Origin: JBMOOG01 sp049324535
Lineage (GTDB): Bacteria > Pseudomonadota > Alphaproteobacteria > Rhodobacterales > Rhodobacteraceae
DNA: 10,908 nucleotides
Direction of reading: 5' to 3'
NCBI GenBank assembly: GCA_049324535.1
Contig: JBMOOG010000008.1
Span: 1-10,908, forward strand
Below, in pieces: positions 5,927 through 10,908 of this stretch. The notes beneath the pieces were generated by a model. That model was not told the origin of the DNA, did not search any database, and saw only the letters and a program-made list of their open reading frames with translations. The position numbers were made by a program, and so were the translations under genes. The number at the start of each line of letters is the position of its first letter. The stretch's first letter is position 1.

Positions 5927-6588
5927 TGCCGAACCCGAGCTGGACACACGCCGCCCCCGCTCTCGCCCGGCTCGACCCGGCCGCGCTGGCCGCGCTTGCG
6001 CCGCTCGTTCCCGTCGATCTCGAGCTCGGCACGGTTCTCTTCCGCCCCGGGGACGAGGCCCGTGGCTTCGCGGTTGTCCTGTCCGGCCGGGTCGATGTCT
6101 TCCTCTCCGGCCCCTCCGGCCGCGAGATCCTGCTCTACACCGTCGAGCCGGGCAGCTCCTGCGTCCAGTCGACCCTTGCCCTGCTGGGCGCGGGCCCCTA
6201 CAGCGGCGAGGCCGTGACCGCCCGCGACACCCGCCTGGTCATGATCCCGCGCGGGCTGTTCCTGAGCCTGATGGATGGCTCGGCCGCATTCCGGGCCTTC
6301 GTCTTTGCCGCCTTCTCGACCCGGATGCAGGACATGATGCAGCTGCTCGAACGGGTGGCGTTCCACCGCGTCGAGGCACGGCTCGCCGCCGAACTGCTGG
6401 CGCAGGCCGAGGGCGACACCGTGCGCGCCACCCATCAGGAACTGGCCACCCGCATCGGGTCCGCGCGCGAGGTGGTGTCGCGCCGGCTCGACGCGATGGC
6501 GCGCGCGGGCCTCGTCGCGACCGAGCGCGGCGTGGTCGAACTGCGCGACCGCCCCGCGCTCCTGCGGCTCGCCTCCTCGGGCGCTTGA
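5926..6588 (+). CDS. Crp/Fnr family transcriptional regulator
   Basis: The 220-residue protein has an N-terminal cyclic-nucleotide-type beta-barrel (about 30-110, with FRPGDEARGFAVVLSGRVDVF), a long dimerisation helix (about 118-150) and a C-terminal winged helix (about 165-215, THQELATRIGSAREVVSRRL). The cAMP-contacting Arg-Ser/Thr pair of E. coli Crp is not evident, and Fnr's four N-terminal cysteines are absent: the only cysteine is C79 in the PGSSCVQST segment. The signal is therefore neither cAMP nor a typical iron-sulfur cluster as far as can be seen; C79 is a possible redox or sulfur sensor, by inference. The recognition helix has R181, E182 and R186 at the positions of Crp R180, E181 and R185. 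The ATG at 5926 gives the natural family length but lacks a ribosome site. The gene precedes a DUF2892 gene on the same strand by 89 bp. Confidence 0.88.
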   Translation: MPNPSWTHAAPALARLDPAALAALAPLVPVDLELGTVLFRPGDEARGFAVVLSGRVDVFLSGPSGREILLYTVEPGSSCVQSTLALLGAGPYSGEAVTARDTRLVMIPRGLFLSLMDGSAAFRAFVFAAFSTRMQDMMQLLERVAFHRVEARLAAELLAQAEGDTVRATHQELATRIGSAREVVSRRLDAMARAGLVATERGVVELRDRPALLRLASSGA

Positions 6589-6603
6589 TGTGATCTAGTC
6601 ACA
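6589..6603. promoter_or_regulatory. Crp-type operator in front of the DUF2892 gene
   Basis: TGTGA-TCTAG-TCACA begins one base after the stop codon of the Crp-like gene. Both arms are perfect, with a 5-base rather than the usual 6-base spacer. The dyad centre (6596) is about 41 bases before 6637, where a start would fall if CAGACT (6625-6630) is the -10 element; that is the distance of class II Crp/Fnr activation. The neighbouring regulator has the residues expected to read TGTGA half-sites. Confidence 0.6.
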
Positions 6604-6677
6604 GACAGCCCGCGGCGGCCCTGTCAGACTGTTTCCACTGGCGGTGCGAATCACAGCCGCAAGACAGGAGACAGGAC

Positions 6678-6887
6678 ATGTTCAAGACGAACGTCGGCGG
6701 CGCCGACCGGATCGTGCGCATTGTGGTCGGCATCGCGATGCTGGCCATGTATTTCTTCACCAACGTGGGTGGAACCTGGCACTGGGCCTGGCTGATCGGC
6801 ATCGTGCCCCTGGCCACCGGCCTTCTGTCCACCTGCCCGCTCTACTCGATCCTCGGGATGTCCACCTGCCCGATGAAGAAGGGCTGA
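6678..6887 (+). CDS. DUF2892 (YgaP-type transmembrane) small membrane protein
   Basis: This 69-residue protein is nearly all membrane: helices at about 12-28 and 34-50, then a short tail with C53 and C64 (STCPLYSILGMSTCPMKKG) facing one side. The start MFKTNVGGADRIVRIVVG and the paired CP motifs are typical of DUF2892, the domain that forms the membrane part of E. coli YgaP behind its rhodanese domain. Here it stands alone. The ribosome site GGAG lies about 8 bases before the ATG. Stand-alone DUF2892 proteins often occur with sulfur-handling genes; a role in thiol or cyanide/sulfide chemistry is inferred, not shown. It is probably regulated by the Crp-like protein encoded just upstream, through the dyad at 6589-6603. 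Confidence 0.9.
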   Translation: MFKTNVGGADRIVRIVVGIAMLAMYFFTNVGGTWHWAWLIGIVPLATGLLSTCPLYSILGMSTCPMKKG

Positions 6888-6919
6888 CACCGAACCACGC
6901 CGGGGGCGCGCGCGGCGCG

Positions 6920-6956
6920 AAGGCGCCTCCGGCGGGGATATTTGGACCAGTGAGAC
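6920..6956 (+). repeat. Intergenic repeat element, copy B
   Basis: The block GGCGCCTCCGGCGGGGATAT plus TTGGACCAGTGAGACG, between the DUF2892 gene and the end of uvrA, looks like a member of an intergenic sequence family I recall as frequent in Rhodobacteraceae genomes. A diverged relative lies at 1662-1696 on the other strand. A small CGCC/GGCG hairpin directly before ATATTT could give it terminator activity for the DUF2892 transcript. The rest of 6888-7022 holds no gene. Confidence 0.5.
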
Positions 6957-7022
6957 GGGCACGGCCGAAGGGCCCCGGGCAGTCACTTTCCACTTTCGTG
7001 GCCGCGCCCGCCGGGGTCGGAC

Positions 7023-9899
7023 CTATTCCGCCGCCACCCGCCGCGGCTTGAGCAGCGGCGCGAGATAGCGGCCGGTGTGGCTGCGCGGTTCCTGCACGAT
7101 CGCCTCGGGCGGCCCGACGGCCACGATCTCGCCGCCGCCGTCGCCCCCCTCGGGGCCGATGTCGATGATCCAGTCGGCGGTCTTGACCACATCGAGGTTG
7201 TGCTCGATCACCACGACCGTGTTGCCCTGATCGACGAGCGCGTGCAGCACCTCGAGAAGCTTGCGCACATCCTCGAAATGCAGGCCGGTGGTGGGCTCGT
7301 CGAGGATGTAGAGCGTGCGCCCGGTGGCCCGCCGCGCGAGCTCCTTGGCGAGCTTCACGCGCTGCGCCTCGCCCCCCGACAGCGTCGTCGCCTGCTGGCC
7401 GACCTTGATGTAGCCGAGCCCGACCTCGACCAGGGCGTCCATCTTCTCGCGGATCGCGGGCACCGCGGCGAAGAAGCCCTGGGCATCCTCGACCGTCATG
7501 TCAAGAACATCGGATATGCTCTTGCCCTTGAACAGGACTTCCAGAGTCTCGCGGTTGTAGCGCTTGCCCTTGCAGGTCTCGCAGGTGACGTAGACATCGG
7601 GCAGGAAATGCATCTCGATCTTGATGACGCCGTCGCCCTGGCAGGCCTCGCAGCGCCCGCCCTTGACGTTGAACGAGAACCGGCCCGGCTGATAGCCGCG
7701 CGCCTTGGCCTCGGGCAGGCCCGCGAACCAGTCGCGGATCGGGGTGAAGGCGCCGGTGTAGGTCGCGGGGTTCGACCGCGGCGTGCGGCCGATCGGGCGC
7801 TGGTCGATGTCGATCACCTTGTCGAGATGCTCGAAGCCGCGGATGGTGTCGCAGGGTGCCGGCGTCTCGCGCGCGCCGTTCAGGCGCATGGCCGCGGTCT
7901 TGTAGAGGGTCTCGACGGTCAGCGTCGATTTGCCGCCGCCCGAGACGCCGGTCACGCAGACGAACTGGCCCAGGGGAAACTCGGCGGTCACGTTCCTGAG
8001 GTTGTTTCCGCAAGCCCCTTCGATCACAAGCTTTTTTCCGCTGCCCTTGCGCCGCTCGCGCGGCACGGGGATGGCGCGGGCGCCGCTCAGATACTGGCCG
8101 GTGAGGCTGGCGGGGTCGCGCGCGAGTTCCTCGGGCGTCCCTTGCGCCACCACCTGCCCGCCGTGCACCCCGGCGCCCGGCCCGATGTCGAGCACGAAAT
8201 CGGCGGCGCGGATCGCCTCTTCGTCGTGTTCCACGACAAGCACCGTGTTGCCCTGGTCGCGCAGGTTCTTCAGCGTGGTTATCAGCCGGTCGTTGTCGCG
8301 CTGGTGCAGGCCGATCGACGGCTCGTCCAGCACATAGAGCACCCCCGTCAGCCCCGAGCCGATCTGCGAGGCGAGACGGATGCGCTGGCTCTCGCCGCCC
8401 GAAAGCGTGCCGGCCGAGCGCGAGAGCGTCAGATAGTCGAGCCCGACATTGACAAGGAAACCAAGGCGTTCGCGGATTTCCTTCAGGATCGCGCGCGCGA
8501 TCTCGTTCTTCTGCGCGCTCAGCGTCGCCGGCACGCCGGCGATCCAGTCATGCGCCTCGCGGATCGACTTCTCGACGACCTGGCCGATGTGCAGCCCGCC
8601 GATCCGCACAGCCAGCGCCTCGGGCTTCAGCCGGTAGCCGCCGCAGACGTGGCAGGGCCGGTTGTTCTGGTAGCGCTCGAACTCCTCGCGCACCCAGGCG
8701 CTGTCGGTCTCGCGCCAGCGGCGCTCCATGTTCGGGATCACGCCCTCGAAGCCGCGCGTCACCTTGTAGACGCGCCCGCCCTCGTCGAAGGTGAACGCGA
8801 TCTGGTCCTCGCCCGAACCGTAGAGGAAAAGCCACTGGACGCTTTCGGGCAGATCCTTCCAGGGCTTCCGGGCGTCGAACCCGTAGTGGCGGGCGAGCGC
8901 GTCGATGGTCTGGAGGAAGTAGGGCGTCTTGGTCTTGGACCAGGGGGCAAGCGCGCCGTCCTTGAGCTTGAGCGTCACGTCGGGGACCACGAGGCGTTCG
9001 TCGAAGAAGAGCTCGACCCCGAGCCCGTCGCATTCCGGGCAGGCGCCATAGGGCGCGTTGAAGGAAAAGAGCCGCGGCTCGATCTCGGGGATGGTGAAGC
9101 CCGAGACCGGACAGGCGAACTTCTCCGAAAACGTGATGCGGCGGGGCTCCTCGGCCGGGGCGCCTTCCTCGGCCGCGGGCGCGGTTTCCAGCACCGCGAT
9201 CCCGTCGGCGAGGTTCAGCGCGGTGCGGAAACTGTCGGCCAGCCGCGTCTCGAGCCCCGCGCGCACCACGATCCGGTCCACCACCACGTCGATGTCGTGG
9301 CGCAGCTTCTTGTCCAGCTCGGGCGGGCTCTCGAGATCGTGGAACTGTCCGTCCACCTTCACCCGCTGGAACCCCTGCTTGCGCAGGTCCAGCATCTCCT
9401 TGCGGTATTCGCCCTTGCGGTCGCGCACGATGGGCGCCAGCAGATAGGCGCGCGTCCCCTCCTCCATCGCCATCACCGCATCGACCATGTCCTGCACCTG
9501 CATCGCGGTGATCGGCAGACCGGTCGCCGGGCTGTAGGGCGTGCCGACGCGCGCGAACAGAAGCCGCAGGTAGTCGTAGATCTCGGTCACGGTGCCGACG
9601 GTCGAGCGCGGGTTCTTCGAGGTGGTCTTCTGCTCGATCGAGATCGCCGGCGACAGGCCCGAGATGTGATCGACATCCGGCTTGCCCATCATGTCGAGGA
9701 ACTGCCGCGCATAGGCCGAGAGGCTCTCGACATAGCGCCGCTGGCCCTCGGCATAGATCGTGTCGAAAGCAAGCGAGGACTTGCCCGACCCCGAAAGCCC
9801 GGTCAGGACCGTCAGCCGGTCGCGCGGAATGTCCACGTCCACGGACTTGAGGTTGTGCTCGCGCGCGCCGCGCACCTCGATGAACTTCTGTTCGGCCAT
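7023..9899 (-). CDS. uvrA: Excinuclease ABC subunit A
   Basis: UvrA is the damage-scanning ATPase of nucleotide excision repair; a UvrA dimer with UvrB finds bulky lesions and loads UvrB for cutting by UvrC. The product is 958 residues, close to the family length. In order: Walker A GLSGSGKSS (34-42), first zinc module (263-290), CHVCGG (416-421), ABC signature LSGGESQR (499-506) with Walker B LDEPSIGL (524-531), second Walker A GVSGGGKS (651-658), second zinc module with C750, C753, C773, C776, second signature LSGGEAQR (840-847) and Walker B LDEPTTGL (866-873). The first zinc module reads CPVSG, so one of its four cysteines is serine (S266). The ATG at 9899 begins MAEQKFIEVRGAREHNL as in other UvrAs; a TTG at 9986 would put coding sequence over the SOS box. 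LexA control is likely. Confidence 0.98.
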   Translation of the reverse strand: MAEQKFIEVRGAREHNLKSVDVDIPRDRLTVLTGLSGSGKSSLAFDTIYAEGQRRYVESLSAYARQFLDMMGKPDVDHISGLSPAISIEQKTTSKNPRSTVGTVTEIYDYLRLLFARVGTPYSPATGLPITAMQVQDMVDAVMAMEEGTRAYLLAPIVRDRKGEYRKEMLDLRKQGFQRVKVDGQFHDLESPPELDKKLRHDIDVVVDRIVVRAGLETRLADSFRTALNLADGIAVLETAPAAEEGAPAEEPRRITFSEKFACPVSGFTIPEIEPRLFSFNAPYGACPECDGLGVELFFDERLVVPDVTLKLKDGALAPWSKTKTPYFLQTIDALARHYGFDARKPWKDLPESVQWLFLYGSGEDQIAFTFDEGGRVYKVTRGFEGVIPNMERRWRETDSAWVREEFERYQNNRPCHVCGGYRLKPEALAVRIGGLHIGQVVEKSIREAHDWIAGVPATLSAQKNEIARAILKEIRERLGFLVNVGLDYLTLSRSAGTLSGGESQRIRLASQIGSGLTGVLYVLDEPSIGLHQRDNDRLITTLKNLRDQGNTVLVVEHDEEAIRAADFVLDIGPGAGVHGGQVVAQGTPEELARDPASLTGQYLSGARAIPVPRERRKGSGKKLVIEGACGNNLRNVTAEFPLGQFVCVTGVSGGGKSTLTVETLYKTAAMRLNGARETPAPCDTIRGFEHLDKVIDIDQRPIGRTPRSNPATYTGAFTPIRDWFAGLPEAKARGYQPGRFSFNVKGGRCEACQGDGVIKIEMHFLPDVYVTCETCKGKRYNRETLEVLFKGKSISDVLDMTVEDAQGFFAAVPAIREKMDALVEVGLGYIKVGQQATTLSGGEAQRVKLAKELARRATGRTLYILDEPTTGLHFEDVRKLLEVLHALVDQGNTVVVIEHNLDVVKTADWIIDIGPEGGDGGGEIVAVGPPEAIVQEPRSHTGRYLAPLLKPRRVAAE

Positions 9900-9937
9900 G
9901 CCTGCCCCCGGACCCCGGGCGGAGATCCCGGGCAGGC
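9900..9937 (-). promoter_or_regulatory. Hairpin covering the uvrA ribosome site
   Basis: On the minus strand GCCTGCCC (9937-9930) pairs perfectly with GGGCAGGC (9907-9900), whose last base touches the uvrA ATG. The G-rich ribosome-binding stretch (about 9911-9902) lies in or next to the right arm, and the loop is itself GC-rich. The message could therefore hide its own ribosome site. In DNA of this GC content, some such pairing is expected by chance. Confidence 0.45.
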
Positions 9938-9939
9938 AA

Positions 9940-9968
9940 GAGATAGTGGACGCCGGACGAATCTCCAA
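9940..9968 (-). promoter_or_regulatory. Candidate uvrA promoter
   Basis: On the minus strand TTGGAG (9968-9963) and TATCTC (9945-9940) are 17 bases apart, directly downstream of the SOS box. Each hexamer matches the sigma-70 consensus at only 3 of 6 bases, so the call rests mainly on spacing and position. Confidence 0.35.
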
Positions 9969-9979
9969 CCCGAAAATGA

Positions 9980-9994
9980 GAACCAAAGGCGAAC
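9980..9994 (-). promoter_or_regulatory. LexA (SOS) box of uvrA
   Basis: The plus strand carries GAAC (9980-9983), seven bases, then GAAC (9991-9994); on the uvrA strand this is GTTC-GCCTTTG-GTTC. GTTC-N7-GTTC is the direct-repeat LexA site established for Rhodobacter and other alphaproteobacteria, including in front of uvrA and recA. It lies 81 bases upstream of the uvrA start, just before the candidate -35 element. Uncoding DNA on both sides supports a real operator. Confidence 0.85.
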
Positions 9995-10094
9995 AATGCC
10001 GGCCGCCAGCGCCGGGGAGGCGGCAAGTCCGGCGCCCGACTGCGGCGCCGCCGCATCAAATTCGACTTCATGAATGTTTTCCGCTGACGGGATC

Positions 10095-10124
10095 TTGATC
10101 GGAGGATCCGGCCTGCCAGATAAG
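10095..10124 (+). promoter_or_regulatory. Candidate promoter of the rhodanese gene
   Basis: TTGATC (10095-10100) and GATAAG (10119-10124) are separated by 18 bases, each matching sigma-70 consensus at 4 of 6 positions, 81 bases before the rhodanese start. It lies in the 305-bp divergent region shared with uvrA (9900-10204). Apart from this, the SOS box and the uvrA leader, that region shows only GC-rich inverted repeats and no gene. Confidence 0.4.
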
Positions 10125-10204
10125 GGAGCGGAACCGGCACCCCGCCGCGACGTTAGCCAACCGATCCGGCTGCCCTGCAGCCCCGAAGCCGAGGAACCCG
10201 ACCC

Positions 10205-10573
10205 ATGTTCAATTTCCTGCGCCCGAACGCCTCCGGCGCCAAGGTGTCCCGCATCGCGCCGGCCGAGGCCGTGGCGCGGGTGAAGTCCGGCGAGATCGTC
10301 CTGATCGACGTCCGCGACGCCTCCGAGGTGGCCCAGGGCCGCGCCGAGGGCGCGATCCACGTGCCGCTGATGACGCTGCGGATGAAATGCGACCCGTCCA
10401 GCCCGGAATTCCTTCCGGCGCTGTCCAAGGGCAAGCCGGTCTGTCTCTACTGCGCCTTGGGCGCGCGCAGCCAGTCGGCCGCGCAGATGCTGGCCCAGAT
10501 GGGTTACGAGACCGTCTACAACCTCGGCGGCCTGCGCGACTGGCACGCGGGCGGCGGCAAGATCACCCGCTGA
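10205..10573 (+). CDS. Single-domain rhodanese (sulfurtransferase)
   Basis: This 122-residue cytosolic protein is one rhodanese domain. It shows the early LIDVRDASEV segment (33-42), the GAIHVPL segment (49-55), the active-site loop with C83 in CALGARS, and the closing YNLGGLRDWHAGG. Rhodaneses carry a persulfide on the active cysteine and pass sulfur from donors such as thiosulfate or low-molecular-weight persulfides to cyanide, thiols or proteins. The CxxGxR loop and closing GG-DW element are closest to the GlpE/YgaP-type single domains. A ribosome site GAGGA lies 9 bases before the ATG. There is no signal peptide or membrane segment. It is divergent from uvrA and overlaps the following minus-strand transporter gene by 11 bp at the 3' ends. 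The natural donor and acceptor cannot be told from sequence. Confidence 0.93.
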   Translation: MFNFLRPNASGAKVSRIAPAEAVARVKSGEIVLIDVRDASEVAQGRAEGAIHVPLMTLRMKCDPSSPEFLPALSKGKPVCLYCALGARSQSAAQMLAQMGYETVYNLGGLRDWHAGGGKITR

Positions 10574-10908
10574 TCCGGCGCCGGCGCGCCGCCTGCCAGC
10601 GGTGGGCGAGAAAACCGCCCGCGCAGAGCGGCAGCGCGAAGACCGTCACCGACTGCGGCCCCATCGCCCGATCGAGCGCCAGCAGGATCGGCGTCCCGAG
10701 CGTGGTGCCCACGTTGCCCAGCTGCGCGATGGCGCCCGCCGCCATCGCCCGGGTCGCCGGCCGGTCGTTCAGCGCCGGGATCGCGGCGAAGCTCGCCCCC
10801 TGCACGTGGCCGAGCGCCGCCGCGACGGCGAAGGCCGCGACCAGCGCCGCCAGCCCCGGATCGCCCGCGAGCGCAACCTCGGCCGCCCAGCCCGACACCG
10901 CCACCGCC
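10563..10908 (-). CDS. MFS transporter, C-terminal end (partial)
   Basis: The last 114 residues of a membrane protein are visible; the gene continues beyond the right edge. The segment has about three to four hydrophobic helices, with GHVQGASFAAIPALN and MAAGAIAQLGNVGTTLGTPIL between them, as in the last helices of major facilitator superfamily permeases, and a basic tail (HRWQAARRRRISG) on the cytoplasmic side. A GTG at 10904 is in frame but lies inside the helix-rich sequence and is not a likely start. The stop overlaps the end of the rhodanese gene by 11 bp in convergent orientation, with GATCA-N5-TGATC (10561-10575) holding both stops. The transported substrate cannot be inferred from this end. 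Confidence 0.75.
   Translation of the reverse strand, partial: AVAVSGWAAEVALAGDPGLAALVAAFAVAAALGHVQGASFAAIPALNDRPATRAMAAGAIAQLGNVGTTLGTPILLALDRAMGPQSVTVFALPLCAGGFLAHRWQAARRRRISG

Noticed and set aside
9900..9986. TTG start at 9986 for uvrA, adding 29 residues
   Set aside because: It would start inside the SOS box and add sequence absent from UvrA proteins; the ATG at 9899 gives the family N-terminus.
7077..10073. A 998-codon open frame on the plus strand antisense to uvrA
   Set aside because: uvrA on the other strand has every expected motif; long antisense frames are usual in high-GC genes with G/C third positions, and this product (rich in H, D, R, A, L) resembles no family.
1..10908. Mobile elements, CRISPR, tRNA/rRNA or a defence island
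   Set aside because: No spaced direct repeats, transposase or integrase motifs, tRNA-like cloverleaf or defence domains were seen; base composition and gene content look like ordinary chromosome.

Overview
The window is GC-rich chromosomal DNA with strong third-position G/C bias. Protein matches and intergenic elements point to an alphaproteobacterium of the Rhodobacterales (Rhodobacter, Rhodovulum or Paracoccus-like). Supporting signs are a GAAC-N7-GAAC type SOS box in front of uvrA, a VPLPA-CTERM type surface protein, the UvrA sequence style, and a repeated intergenic element of the CCGGCGGGGATATTTGGACC kind.

Layout, left to right. The end of a glyceraldehyde-3-phosphate dehydrogenase gene (gap) and its terminator come first. 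A secreted YfdX-family protein follows, converging on coaD (coenzyme A synthesis). After coaD, on the minus strand, lie a two-CBS-domain protein and a LysR-type regulator. The regulator is divergent from mmsA (methylmalonate-semialdehyde dehydrogenase, valine/inositol catabolism, product propionyl-CoA). mmsA ends at a clear hairpin and faces a minus-strand gene for an exported protein with a VPLPA-CTERM sorting tail. A 319-bp gap with direct repeats leads to a Crp/Fnr-family regulator. Its stop codon abuts a TGTGA-N5-TCACA dyad in front of a small DUF2892 membrane protein. Then comes uvrA on the minus strand with an SOS box. Divergent from it is a single-domain rhodanese, which overlaps tail-to-tail with the end of an MFS transporter that runs off the right edge.

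The genes are mostly single transcription units with housekeeping roles in glycolysis, CoA synthesis, branched-chain amino acid breakdown and nucleotide excision repair. I see no phage, insertion sequence, CRISPR array, tRNA, rRNA or toxin-antitoxin module, and no clear new multi-gene system. The most interesting material is regulatory: the operator candidate next to the Crp-like gene, TTTGCAA motifs confined to intergenic DNA (including the mmsA promoter), a hairpin abutting the uvrA start codon, and the two halves of a YgaP-like protein (DUF2892 and rhodanese) encoded separately on either side of uvrA.
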